From Nostoc sp. ATCC 53789 (lineage in GTDB: Bacteria > Cyanobacteriota > Cyanobacteriia > Cyanobacteriales > Nostocaceae), in assembly GCF_009873495.1 (NCBI RefSeq), contig NZ_CP046703.1, forward strand, positions 3,824,501 to 3,888,500: a DNA stretch of 64,000 bases, in the 5' to 3' direction. The notes beneath the pieces are model-generated. The model did no database searches, was not told where the DNA came from, and was given only the letters and a program-made list of their open reading frames with translations. A program made the translations under genes and the position numbers. The first letter of the stretch is position 1, and every line of letters starts with the position of its first letter. Below are positions 10,524 to 19,018 of this stretch, in pieces.

Positions 10524-10576
10524 GTGTGTACGCAAACAATAAACTTTTTTACTAACTCGTCAAGTCCTTTACAAAT

Positions 10577-11572
10577 ATGTTTTACTCTGAAGGAAAACCC
10601 TGTTCAGCTCTACTTATTGCTGCTTATCATGGACATAAAGATATTGTAGAATTATTGGTTGCTGCTGGTGCTAGCGTTCATGTTGTAGATGGTTCGGGTG
10701 AAACACCCTTACACAAGGCATCTTCCGAGGGACATAGGGATGTAGTCGAACTTCTGATTACTAATGGAGCGCAGATCGATGCTGAAGCAAAAGATGGCTG
10801 CACTTCTTTATACCTAGCTGCTTGGAATCAGCATAAGGAGATTGCTCAATTTCTGTTAGATTGTGGTGCGGTTATGCAGCCAGAGATCGCGGTAATGCTT
10901 GGAGATGTTGAACTAGTCAAGCACTATCTCGATTCGGGTTTAGATGTCAATTCTTCCCTTGTAAAAGGATTAAACAAAGAGGAGTCATGGTTAATTGCAG
11001 CTATCATGGGTAGAAATAAAAATCTTATTGAACTTCTCCTAAACTGTGGAGCAAACGTTAATCAGAAGATGAAATCTAAAAACGTTTCCCCACTACATCG
11101 TGCATCTGCTACAGGTTGCCTAGATATTTGTAAGCTTCTAATAGCTCATGGTGCAGATGTTAACGCTCTTGGTGAACATGGTAAGACTCCTCTACATTTG
11201 GCAACCCAGCTTGGACATCAAAATATCACAGAACTTTTGTTGGACTGTGGGGCTAATGTTAATGCCCTAGATGGATCAAAAAGTAGTCCACTCTTTGAAG
11301 CTGCCCGACATTACGATCTAAGTCTAGTGCAGTCTCTTTTAGATCGCGGTGCAGAAGTTAATGTAATAGACGATCAAAGTTGGACACCTCTGTTGCGTGC
11401 TTTTCAGCAGTCAGGTAATGATGAAATTATCAGAGTTCTTGTTATGTATGGTGCTGATGTTAATGTTCGAGCTTTGAGGGGAGAAAGTCCGCTTCATATA
11501 GCTGTTGCTCAGAGGAACAAAGATATGGTTGAGTTACTGTTAGCTCATGGTGCACGAGAAGGTTTAGAGTGA
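10577..11572 (+). CDS. Ankyrin-repeat protein
   Basis: 331 residues made almost wholly of about nine ankyrin repeats; clear ones carry TPLHKASSEGH, SPLHRASATG, TPLHLATQLGH and SPLHIAVAQRN. One central repeat near residues 105-130 is degenerate (MLGDVELVKHYL). No signal peptide, membrane segment or extra domain is visible, so it is probably a cytoplasmic protein-binding scaffold. The first repeat begins at residue 8, so the N-terminus has no separate cap. Partner and role are unknown. It may be read through from ruvC. Confidence 0.85.
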   Translation: MFYSEGKPCSALLIAAYHGHKDIVELLVAAGASVHVVDGSGETPLHKASSEGHRDVVELLITNGAQIDAEAKDGCTSLYLAAWNQHKEIAQFLLDCGAVMQPEIAVMLGDVELVKHYLDSGLDVNSSLVKGLNKEESWLIAAIMGRNKNLIELLLNCGANVNQKMKSKNVSPLHRASATGCLDICKLLIAHGADVNALGEHGKTPLHLATQLGHQNITELLLDCGANVNALDGSKSSPLFEAARHYDLSLVQSLLDRGAEVNVIDDQSWTPLLRAFQQSGNDEIIRVLVMYGADVNVRALRGESPLHIAVAQRNKDMVELLLAHGAREGLE

Positions 11573-11646
11573 GATAAGTTAAGTGGGTAAGAATAAATCA
11601 AACTATGTAAATCAATTAAATTGTTTTATATTAAAGGTTAAAGGCA

Positions 11647-12918
11647 TCAGCTCTCAATACAAACCTTTACACGGTATAACATCTCGCCAGCCTTCGGTAC
11701 AAGTAAGATACCTTCATCCTCACGGTTAGCCCATTCTGTGGGTCTAATGGTAGCTGGATCGCGATAGTTTAAATTATGAGCAGCACAGCGTTCAGCAGAA
11801 ATACCAGTGGCTAAAGTGACGCGAATCCGCGCTTGTTCCCCTTCTATAAAATCAAATGTACCCATACCTTTTAAGTGAGTGCTATGAGCCAGCACTCCAC
11901 CGGGATAGGCTTGAAATTTATCCCACTGCTTGAGGAAATAATCGCGTACATGGTAGCCAATTTGAGACAGAATTTCACTGTGTGTGTAGCTAAACTCAGT
12001 AATGTGAGGGGCATATATAATTACTTCGCCTCCGTCAGCCACTACTGGCTCTAGCTTGTACATTCCTTTTGCGGCCGTCCAAATGTCATCATACATTTCG
12101 GGCATTACTGAAAGCACTTGTTTAAAAGGCTGATTTACATAAGTAATATGCAGTTTGTCGGATAATTTTGCGGCGGCTTCCCAGGCTGACTCTGGTTTAT
12201 CTATGTAAAGTCCTGCTAGCTGATTTGTTTTGGGTGCAACCACCATCGCCAAGCAAAGTTTCGGTGTAGAAATTAGGTTAGCGGCTCGGTTAATCAAGCG
12301 CCGAACTGGTGTTATTCCCGATGTACCAATGATTTCGTAACTGGTTATTAAAGCACCTAACCAATGGGATATATCAATTACTTCCTGACCACCAATGCCA
12401 GGAAAAAAATATTTATTTCCACCAGAAAAACCGACAACTTCGTGGGGAAAGACAGGGCCGCAAATCATTATTAGATCGTACTGTGTTACAAGCTTGTTAA
12501 CCCTGACTTCAACGGACTGATGTAGCATTCCCCGGCTAATTTCTGCTATCTCATCTGCCGAAATTACTCCACAGGAAATAAAGGTATCTGGCTCATTCCA
12601 CAGGTGGTTAAATATGCGAACTTCTTTAAAGGTTGTCTCTCGCTCTTTTGGTGTCACCCCCACTAGGTGATTAATCTGTTCTTCACTCATAGGATTATGT
12701 GTACCCAGAGCGATCAAAAAATCTAGAGCCGGAACTCTTTTACCCAACTCCTGATGCAGCAATCGAAACATTTGCGGTATGGGAGCAGTGCGGGTACTAT
12801 CTGGAATTAATACTAAGATACGCTGTCCATCTAATTGACGATCTGCCAAAGCTTGATGAACTAGCCCAGAAATTTGCTCGTCGGAAAGTGTTCCGTTAGT
12901 TACAGCTAGTGAATACAT
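11647..12918 (-). CDS. LarA-family nickel-dependent racemase/epimerase (predicted D-mannonate/D-gluconate 2-epimerase)
   Basis: 423 residues, DUF2088/LarA superfamily. Residues matching the Lactobacillus lactate racemase centre are all visible: Asp40 and Arg43 (PDSTRTAP), His105 (FNHLW), His159 (FPHEVVGFSGG), Lys169 (GGNKYFFPG, the lysine that binds the nickel-pincer cofactor) and His185 (DISHWLG). The 159/169/185 spacing equals 174/184/200 of LarA. The family inverts the C2 carbon of 2-hydroxy acids, and gluconate 2-epimerases are known in it. The stop of the fructuronate-reductase-like gene is two bases upstream, so the two are translationally coupled; this makes mannonate the likely substrate (inference). 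The larB/larC/larE cofactor genes are not in the window. Confidence 0.8.
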   Translation of the reverse strand: MYSLAVTNGTLSDEQISGLVHQALADRQLDGQRILVLIPDSTRTAPIPQMFRLLHQELGKRVPALDFLIALGTHNPMSEEQINHLVGVTPKERETTFKEVRIFNHLWNEPDTFISCGVISADEIAEISRGMLHQSVEVRVNKLVTQYDLIMICGPVFPHEVVGFSGGNKYFFPGIGGQEVIDISHWLGALITSYEIIGTSGITPVRRLINRAANLISTPKLCLAMVVAPKTNQLAGLYIDKPESAWEAAAKLSDKLHITYVNQPFKQVLSVMPEMYDDIWTAAKGMYKLEPVVADGGEVIIYAPHITEFSYTHSEILSQIGYHVRDYFLKQWDKFQAYPGGVLAHSTHLKGMGTFDFIEGEQARIRVTLATGISAERCAAHNLNYRDPATIRPTEWANREDEGILLVPKAGEMLYRVKVCIES

Positions 12919-12920
12919 AA

Positions 12921-13757
12921 TTAAACTCCACTGTAGATACTAAATCCACCATCTACCGGCACGACTACCCCATTTACAAAACTAGAACCAGAACTGCATA
13001 ACCAAATCAAGGTACTGAGTAATTCGTCCGGTTTTCCGAAGCGTCCGGCGGGGGTATGCTCGATGATTTTCTGCCCGCGCACGGTCAAACTGCCATCTGG
13101 ATTTAGGAGTAAATCTCGATTTTGTTCTCCAATAAAGAAACCTGGGGCGATCGCATTTACTCGCATTCCATCCCCATACTTCTGGGCAAGTTCGACGGCT
13201 AACCAACGAGTAAAGTTATCTATCCCGGCTTTAGCGGCTGAGTAGCCAACCACTCGACTAATCACTCGGATAGCTGACATAGAAGAAATATTGACAATAC
13301 AACCGTGGGGCTGTTTTTTTTCAACCATTGCTTGACCAAAAACTTGGCTGGGGAGTAGAGTACCGAGTAAGTTTAGGCTAACTACTTCCTCAAAGGCTGC
13401 GTGTGGCATATCAAAAATAGTCGCATCAGGGGTAATTGTGGCAGCCGGAATATTACCGCCAGCCGAGTTTACCAAGATGTCTATTTGACCCCAACGCTGT
13501 ATGATTTTATCTCTGGCTATTTCTAATTGGGAGCGATCGCTAATATCTGCCAGTACAGCTATGCTTTCTCCACCGTTAGCAGTAATATCAGCTACTACCG
13601 CACTTGCCCGTGCTTCATTGCGGCCTAGAACGACTACTCGCGCTCCAGCAAGGGCTAAACCTCGCGCCATAGCTCCACCAAGTACGCCAGAACCGCCTGT
13701 GACTACTGCTACCTGCTCTTTTAGGCTAAAAAGTTTATTCAAAATTAAGTCTGGCAT
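12921..13757 (-). CDS. SDR-family D-fructuronate reductase / D-mannonate oxidoreductase (predicted)
   Basis: 278 residues. Classical short-chain dehydrogenase: cofactor motif TGGSGVLGGAM near residue 19, VNSAGG, catalytic Ser in ISSMSA, and YSAAK with catalytic Tyr and Lys. SDR enzymes of this subgroup (Bacillus YjmF-like) reduce D-fructuronate to D-mannonate, replacing the long-chain UxuB. The position directly after uxaC and before the LarA-like gene supports that reaction. A gluconate 5-dehydrogenase-like role is the main alternative, because sequence alone does not separate these subgroups. It belongs to the leftward operon headed by the LacI regulator. Confidence 0.8.
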   Translation of the reverse strand: MPDLILNKLFSLKEQVAVVTGGSGVLGGAMARGLALAGARVVVLGRNEARASAVVADITANGGESIAVLADISDRSQLEIARDKIIQRWGQIDILVNSAGGNIPAATITPDATIFDMPHAAFEEVVSLNLLGTLLPSQVFGQAMVEKKQPHGCIVNISSMSAIRVISRVVGYSAAKAGIDNFTRWLAVELAQKYGDGMRVNAIAPGFFIGEQNRDLLLNPDGSLTVRGQKIIEHTPAGRFGKPDELLSTLIWLCSSGSSFVNGVVVPVDGGFSIYSGV

Positions 13758-13889
13758 TAATTGATTGTCCTGGTTATTTCAATTGGGAGTTAAAAAAATT
13801 TAATATTTAAACGCAAAGGAGCGCAGAGGTAAGCGCAAAGGTACGCAGAGGGAAAAGAGAGATTTTAGGAGTGATTTTGGAGAATTGTA

Positions 13890-15308
13890 TTAGTCCAGTT
13901 TGTAAGCACTTTTAGCAAGGTCGTAAGCTAAGGCGCGGGCTATATCATACCCTTCCTCTTCGTCAACTAATCCCCGTGTTACTAATCCAGCTAACCAATT
14001 ACAAGCTACCCGCCGCCAAACATTATGACGGGCTGGAATAGAAACGAAAGCGCGAGTATCATCGTTAAACCCAGCAGTATTGTAAATTCCGGCTGTTTCC
14101 ATTACCTGATTGAAGTAGCGTTCCATGCCATTTACGCTGTCGTGAAACCACCAAGGCGGCCCGAGCAAAATAGTAGGATAATGACCAGCTAAAGGAGCCA
14201 TCTCTCGGCTGTAAGTGCTTTCATCCATACCAAAAATAATTAAACGGAAGCGCTGATCGTTCCCATAAGCTGACAATAATGGGTGTAGATTTCGAGTCCA
14301 TTCTATATTTAGCGGAATATCAGCACCTTTATCAGATCCAAATCTCTCAAACAGAGCCGGGTTATGGTTACGCATAACACCACAATGCATTTGCATCACC
14401 AAACCATCTTCTACACTCATCCGAGCCATTTCCATGAATATATGACCGGTAAACTGCTCCACATCTCCTGGATTCAGTTTGCCGATTAATGCTCTAGCAA
14501 AGATAGCTTCTGCTTCTTGGTCGGAAAGACGTGTGGTATAAGGTGTAGCTGCACCTTGATCGGTAGCTGTTGCACCCATTTTTTTAAAGAAAGTGCGACG
14601 TTCTTCTAGAGCTTGTACAAAAGTAGCGTAACTGCTAATTTCTCTACCGATACTGCTTTCCAATTTGGTCAGATTTTCCCGCCAACCAGGAGCATCTAGG
14701 TTAACTACTGCATCTGGTCGAAAAGTCGGTCTAATTTGAGTGAAACCTTCTTCGTGGAGCGATCGCAGATTCTCTAGGTTATCACTGGCTGCATCGGTAG
14801 TACAAAGCACTTCGATGTTAAAGCGTTTGAATAAAGCACGAGGGGAAAACTCAAGTAAGGCTAATAAACCTTCCAGATAATCATAGATACGTCCAGCATT
14901 GCGAGAATTTAATGGTTCATCCACCCCAAAGACATTAGTTAGTTCGTCTTTGAGCCACAACCCTGATGGAGTACCTTGGAATAAATAAAAATGTTCGGCG
15001 AACAATTGCCAGATTTTCCGGTGGTCGGTTTCTGCTGGTGCATCATGAGCAGGTATACCTAAAGCTTCCAGAGGAACGCCCCGACTATAAAGCATCCGTA
15101 AAATGTAGTGGTCAGGGATAATAAATAATTCAGTTGGTGAACCAAAACGGGCTGCTGGATTAGCTAACAGGGCTGGATCTACGTGCCCGTGTGGGCAGAC
15201 CAAAGGTAATGCAGATATGCTGTCAAAGAATTGATGGGCTAGTCGTCTTTGAACTGGTTCTGGAGAAAAACAGCGATCGTGAGATAAAACCGGTTTTTTG
15301 GTTAACAT
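13890..15308 (-). CDS. uxaC: Glucuronate isomerase
   Basis: 472 residues, close to the roughly 470 of E. coli UxaC. It converts D-glucuronate to D-fructuronate (and galacturonate to tagaturonate). Family motifs seen: CPHGHVDP with metal-site histidines near residue 40, FKRFNIEVLCTTDAASD, MQMHCGVMRNHN, and the C-terminal GFNDDTRAFVSIPARHNVWRR. Start is the first Met (MLTKKPVLSHDR). A 147-base gap separates it from the upstream regulator gene and 132 bases from the SDR. The spacer after it contains CGCAAAGG-type short repeats. Its substrate is presumably supplied by the myo-inositol oxygenase encoded nearby. Confidence 0.95.
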   Translation of the reverse strand: MLTKKPVLSHDRCFSPEPVQRRLAHQFFDSISALPLVCPHGHVDPALLANPAARFGSPTELFIIPDHYILRMLYSRGVPLEALGIPAHDAPAETDHRKIWQLFAEHFYLFQGTPSGLWLKDELTNVFGVDEPLNSRNAGRIYDYLEGLLALLEFSPRALFKRFNIEVLCTTDAASDNLENLRSLHEEGFTQIRPTFRPDAVVNLDAPGWRENLTKLESSIGREISSYATFVQALEERRTFFKKMGATATDQGAATPYTTRLSDQEAEAIFARALIGKLNPGDVEQFTGHIFMEMARMSVEDGLVMQMHCGVMRNHNPALFERFGSDKGADIPLNIEWTRNLHPLLSAYGNDQRFRLIIFGMDESTYSREMAPLAGHYPTILLGPPWWFHDSVNGMERYFNQVMETAGIYNTAGFNDDTRAFVSIPARHNVWRRVACNWLAGLVTRGLVDEEEGYDIARALAYDLAKSAYKLD

Positions 15309-15455
15309 ATTTTTTGTTTGGTCAAAATTTTTAGTTTTACTGAGTGTTAATAAGGATTTGTCTTACGCAGAGTTGTCCATTTTGAAACATTTTCTCTTGT
15401 AGGTTTAGTCTAATTACACAAAAACTACAGTTTTCAAGATAGACACGATTTCAAA

Positions 15456-16484
15456 TTACTTTATTAATCTTGCACTACTACCACGCTCTACTAGAAAAGG
15501 AGATAAAACGCGGTTTTCCACAGTTTTTTCTTCTAATAAATCAAGTAACATTTGCATGGCATAGCCACCAATTTCTAACATCGGCTGGCTGACTGTTGTA
15601 AGTGTCGGTGTAACATAACTACCTAAAGCAATACCATCAAATCCAACCAGGCTTAAATTTCGTGGTACTAAAATACCTAGTTCTTGGCAAGCTAAAAGAG
15701 CGCCAACTGCCACCATATCGTTGTAACAAAAGATGCCTGTTACCTCAGCAGTCAAAAGTTTAGATAGCATGTTTTGTCCAGTGGCGACATCGCTGATTCT
15801 GGTATCATATTCATCACTAATTGCAACCCAATCAGGATTTTGTGGTAGACCAGCTTCAGCAAGAGCCATTTGATATCCTTCTAGGCGCTGGCGGTTTGAC
15901 CTGCTGCGATCGCTTACACCCAAATAACCAATGCTGGTGTGTCCCAAACTTATTAAATGCTCTGTGGCTAATCTCGCACCTAAGCGATCGTCTATTGCCA
16001 CTGAGTGAAATATTTCCGATTGATCTTCGGTCTGGCTGTTAATTAAAACTGTTGGTACAGCAATTTGGGTTAGCTGCTTTACATGCTGTTTACTAATTCG
16101 TGAGTCGGCTATTAAGATTCCGTCTACTCTCCGGCGATGAAAGGTATCAATAGCTGCCATTTCCTGCTCAAAATCTCGGTGTGAAGCACTTAACAAAACA
16201 CTCAATCCGGCTGGTCTGGCTATCTGTTCAATGCCGTCTACTACTTCAGCAAAAAAGGGATCTGCAATGGAAGTTACTACTACACCAATGGTATTAGTAC
16301 GTTTATTTTGCAAACTTTGAGCTATAGCATTTGGCACATAGTTCATCTCCTGCGCCAGCTGCTTAATTTCTTCTCGCACTTTTGGGCTAATGAGAGCATT
16401 ATCTCGCAAAGCACGTGAAACTGTGGAATGAGAAACACCTGCTCTCCGAGCGATATCTTCAATTGAAATTCTTCGTTTATTCAT
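15456..16484 (-). CDS. LacI-family transcriptional regulator
   Basis: 342 residues. The N-terminal helix-turn-helix (SIEDIARRAGVSHSTVSRAL, residues 7-26) and hinge (YVPNAIAQSLQNKRT) are followed by a periplasmic-binding-like effector domain (FCYNDMVAVGAL, GFDGIALGSY). It should bind a palindromic operator and be released by a sugar or sugar acid. A perfect palindrome lies 23 bases upstream of its own start, implying autoregulation and control of the divergent gluconokinase. It heads the uronate operon. The Anabaena fructose regulator FrtR is also of this family, so the inducer could be fructose, glucuronate or inositol. Confidence 0.9.
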   Translation of the reverse strand: MNKRRISIEDIARRAGVSHSTVSRALRDNALISPKVREEIKQLAQEMNYVPNAIAQSLQNKRTNTIGVVVTSIADPFFAEVVDGIEQIARPAGLSVLLSASHRDFEQEMAAIDTFHRRRVDGILIADSRISKQHVKQLTQIAVPTVLINSQTEDQSEIFHSVAIDDRLGARLATEHLISLGHTSIGYLGVSDRSRSNRQRLEGYQMALAEAGLPQNPDWVAISDEYDTRISDVATGQNMLSKLLTAEVTGIFCYNDMVAVGALLACQELGILVPRNLSLVGFDGIALGSYVTPTLTTVSQPMLEIGGYAMQMLLDLLEEKTVENRVLSPFLVERGSSARLIK

Positions 16485-16506
16485 TTTTTAGTTTAGATTT
16501 TAAAAT

Positions 16507-16524
16507 AATGCACACGTGTGCATT
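16507..16524. promoter_or_regulatory. Predicted LacI-family operator in the divergent lacI-gntK promoter
   Basis: AATGCACACGTGTGCATT is a perfect 18-bp palindrome with the central CG typical of LacI-family operators. It lies 23 bases from the regulator start and 136 bases from the gluconokinase start. Its 14-bp core recurs exactly upstream of the myo-inositol oxygenase gene. Confidence 0.75.
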
Positions 16525-16659
16525 TGTATGTATTATAGAAAATAATGGTTATTTGTCAAGAGATTTTAATACAACTCATATTTTGCATACAAAAATTCAA
16601 TAGTCTTACTTCCTGCCTCCTGTCCCTTACCTCAATAACTTAACTTTTCTTCAAAAAAT

Positions 16660-17145
16660 ATGATTATTATCGTCATGGGTGTATCTGGTTCTGGTAAAAC
16701 CACTATAGGAAAACTGCTAGCAGACTCTTTAGGCTGGGAGTTTAGTGATGCTGATAGTTTCCACTCACCAGAGAATGTTGAGAAAATGCGGCGCGGTATC
16801 CCGTTGACTGAAGCTGACAGGATGCCTTGGTTGCAAGATTTGCAAGCAGCCATCAAACATTGGCTGCAAGAAAATAAAAATGTCGTGCTGGCGTGTTCGG
16901 CTTTAAAAGACAGCTATCGGCAATTTTTGGTATCGGATAGCGTTCGCACTAAGTTAGTTTACCTCAAAGGCTCTTATGAGTTGATTCAAATACGGTTAAA
17001 AGAACGTAGCAATCATTACATGAGCGAAAAACTTCTCAATAGCCAGTTTGATACTCTCGAAGAACCATTAGATACGATATCTATGGATGTTGCACAACCA
17101 CCCCAGATCATTGTCCAGAATATTAGAACGGCTTTGAGACTTTAG
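16660..17145 (+). CDS. gntK: Gluconokinase
   Basis: 161 residues. It phosphorylates D-gluconate to 6-phosphogluconate, entry point of the oxidative pentose phosphate pathway. P-loop GVSGSGKTTIG is at residues 7-17; the family signature FSDADSFHSPENVEKM and the GIPLTEADRMPWL stretch are present, as is LACSALKDSYR. Length is normal for the GntK/ThiJ-like short gluconokinases. It is divergent from the uronate operon and shares its operator, which ties gluconate formation to uronate breakdown. A truncated shikimate kinase was considered but the gluconokinase motifs are clear. Confidence 0.95.
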   Translation: MIIIVMGVSGSGKTTIGKLLADSLGWEFSDADSFHSPENVEKMRRGIPLTEADRMPWLQDLQAAIKHWLQENKNVVLACSALKDSYRQFLVSDSVRTKLVYLKGSYELIQIRLKERSNHYMSEKLLNSQFDTLEEPLDTISMDVAQPPQIIVQNIRTALRL

Positions 17146-17282
17146 CTGATTGGTTAAAACCGTAAGGTTAAGATTAATCACGTCTCTACGAAAACACGAA
17201 CTTTTGGCAACTAAATACGTCGGATGTAAGTCTAAAGAAGTTTTAAAAGCAACCACATAACTGTAGTGGTAGGAGAAAACTA

Positions 17283-17606
17283 GTGTTTCTAAGATTAGCG
17301 CAACAACATCAAGAATTCGTTCAAGACTTGGTAATGAACCTACAAGCCTTGACAATTATTCTTGAGCGGCGTGGGTATTCTGCCTCATGTTATACGTGCG
17401 GCGACCAAATGAAGAGTGCTTCATTTATGGTTAGCCTACGAGAAAAGCATCTGATTCGTTTTGTAGTGTCTGATTACGGAATTACTTGGATGGAATTATG
17501 GGACGATCGCGAATTAATGAAGTTGGAGGGTGCAGAAGCAATAAAACAATTGCAAGAGTTGGCTAATATTATCAAGTATTCGCACACCATACAATTGACA
17601 ACTTAA
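17283..17606 (+). CDS. Hypothetical protein
   Basis: Up to 107 residues from a GTG; an ATG 17 codons further (MNLQALTIILERRGYS) is an alternative. I do not recognise the family. It is a soluble alpha/beta-like small protein with CYTCGD (a CxxC pair) near residues 39-43 and no membrane segment. It lies between gluconokinase and the MIOX promoter, 137 bases after gntK on the same strand, so it could be cotranscribed. No function is proposed. Confidence 0.6.
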   Translation: MFLRLAQQHQEFVQDLVMNLQALTIILERRGYSASCYTCGDQMKSASFMVSLREKHLIRFVVSDYGITWMELWDDRELMKLEGAEAIKQLQELANIIKYSHTIQLTT

Positions 17607-17648
17607 CACTCCTCTAGGTAAAACCGACAAAAAACTTAATATAGATTT

Positions 17649-17662
17649 TACACAGGTGTGTA
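17649..17662. promoter_or_regulatory. Operator-like half palindrome upstream of MIOX
   Basis: TACACAGGTGTGTA has TACACA/TGTGTA arms like the LacI-type operator but a non-palindromic GG centre. It is 460 bases upstream of the MIOX start, so it could be an auxiliary looping site or lie in the hypothetical gene's downstream region by chance. Confidence 0.35.
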
Positions 17663-17881
17663 TAAAGCTATTTATTCAAAAATCTATCCAACAGATGAAT
17701 TATCTATTAGTATAAACTTATTCCTACACAGATCGCATAAGTACTTGATTTTAAGTCTGCGCTCTAAATTTCGTGTACTTTATCAATACTTTTGTCTAAT
17801 CCCGATTGGATTGTAAAAAACGCTTGACGAAGTGTGTTGTACACAGTTTTGCAGATGGAAAAGAAACTTAACACACGTCTC

Positions 17882-17895
17882 TGCACACGTGTGCA
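17882..17895. promoter_or_regulatory. Predicted LacI-family operator upstream of MIOX, copy 1
   Basis: TGCACACGTGTGCA, a perfect 14-bp palindrome identical to the core of the lacI-gntK operator. A 14-base perfect match in two promoter regions 1.4 kb apart is unlikely by chance and links both transcription units to one repressor. Confidence 0.72.
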
Positions 17896-17917
17896 AAAAT
17901 AAATCAATTACAGCTTT

Positions 17918-17931
17918 TGCACACCTGTGCA
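17918..17931. promoter_or_regulatory. Predicted LacI-family operator upstream of MIOX, copy 2
   Basis: TGCACACCTGTGCA differs from the perfect operator only at one central position. Its centre is 36 bases from the preceding site, near three to three and a half helical turns, which would allow cooperative or tandem binding. Confidence 0.55.
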
Positions 17932-18009
17932 TAAATGGATTCCCAAAGTCCGATTTAGAAAATCAATACCGACAAGTAACAAGATATGTCTCCAATACTT
18001 GTCGGAAAA

Positions 18010-18042
18010 GGGGAAAAGGGGAAAAGGGGAAAGGGGAAGGGG
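18010..18042 (+). other. Five G4 tracts in the MIOX leader
   Basis: Five runs of four G, separated by two to four A, lie 80 to 112 bases upstream of the MIOX start and would be on the mRNA strand. CCTTTTCCCC at 18067-18076 can pair with the tracts, so the leader could switch between a G-quadruplex and a hairpin. It may simply be a low-complexity dispersed repeat, as related GGGGAAAA repeats occur in other spacers. Confidence 0.5.
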
Positions 18043-18121
18043 AAAGAAAAAACCTTTATCCTTTAACCTTTTCCCCAAGCCCAATTCCGAGTTAAAAATC
18101 CTTAACCGAGCAGTATTGGAT

Positions 18122-19018
18122 ATGTCTCAGATTTTAAAGAATTCCATCGAACAAGCTCAAAACAACCCCTTACATTCGCTAGAAGAGTGGGAAGAAGACT
18201 TACTCAATCGCTATCCCAATCCAGACAGCATAGTTAAAGAAGGTAAAACCACCGAAGAGTATAGGAATTACCAAACGCCTACTAGAGATACGGTGAAAGA
18301 ATTTTATCGGTTAAATCATATTAATCAGACATATAATTTTGTACTTGAGAAAGAAAAGAATTTTCTCAAGTTTGATAAGAAAGAAATGTCTGTTTGGAAT
18401 GCGGTTGAATTTTTGAATCAATTAGTAGATGATTCAGATCCTGATACAGATATGGATCAGCTACAGCATTTATTGCAAACATCAGAAGCCATTCGCGCTG
18501 ATGGTCATCCTGATTGGATGGTACTTACTGGCTTCTTTCACGATCTGGGGAAGGTGCTTTGTCTATTTGGTGAGCCTCAATGGGCTACTGTAGGTGATAC
18601 TTATCCAGTGGGTTGTGCATTTTCTGATAAAATTGTTTTCTCGGAATTTTTCAAAGACAACCCTGATTACAATAATCCCAATTACAACACTAAATATGGT
18701 ATTTATGAGCCGAATTGTGGATTGAGTAATGTACATATTTCATGGGGGCATGATGAGTATTTATATCAAATAATGAAAAACTATTTGCCTGAATCGGCGT
18801 TGTATATGCTTCGCTATCACTCATTTTATCCTCAACACCGCGAAAACGCATATAACCATTTGATGGATAATCACGATCGAGAAATGTTTAAATGGGTGAA
18901 TTTATTCAATCCTTATGATTTGTATTCAAAAAACCCTACTCCTCCCGATTGGCAAAACTTAAGACCATACTATGAGGATTTAGTGGCTAAATATCTACCC
19001 ACGACGTTAAAGTTTTAA
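18122..19018 (+). CDS. Myo-inositol oxygenase
   Basis: 298 residues. The non-heme di-iron enzyme cleaves myo-inositol with O2 to D-glucuronate. All six iron ligands of animal MIOX can be placed: His116, His140 and Asp141 (FFHDLGKV), His210 (SWGHDEY), His233 (YHSFYPQH) and Asp266. Stretches such as [12 protein letters not shown] and [14 protein letters not shown] are strikingly like the eukaryotic enzymes. The frame extends 65 codons upstream through operator and G-tract sequence, but the internal ATG gives the normal family length and is preferred. It feeds UxaC in the divergent operon. The eukaryotic-like sequence suggests ancient transfer (inference). Confidence 0.95.
   Translation: MSQILKNSIEQAQNNPLHSLEEWEEDLLNRYPNPDSIVKEGKTTEEYRNYQTPTRDTVKEFYRLNHINQTYNFVLEKEKNFLKFDKKEMSVWNAVEFLNQLVDDSDPDTDMDQLQHLLQTSEAIRADGHPDWMVLTGFFHDLGKVLCLFGEPQWATVGDTYPVGCAFSDKIVFSEFFKDNPDYNNPNYNTKYGIYEPNCGLSNVHISWGHDEYLYQIMKNYLPESALYMLRYHSFYPQHRENAYNHLMDNHDREMFKWVNLFNPYDLYSKNPTPPDWQNLRPYYEDLVAKYLPTTLKF

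Noticed and set aside
12982-13764. Short frames overlapping the SDR gene on both strands
   Set aside because: They lie inside a clear SDR coding region with all family motifs.
17833-17845. TGTGTTGTACACA as another LacI operator
   Set aside because: Half-sites are a base short and spacing is odd, not the even 14-base palindrome of the clear sites.
17927-18121. 65-codon N-terminal extension of MIOX
   Set aside because: It runs through the operator and the G-tract repeat, encodes a Lys/Gly-rich stretch unlike MIOX, and the internal ATG gives normal family length.
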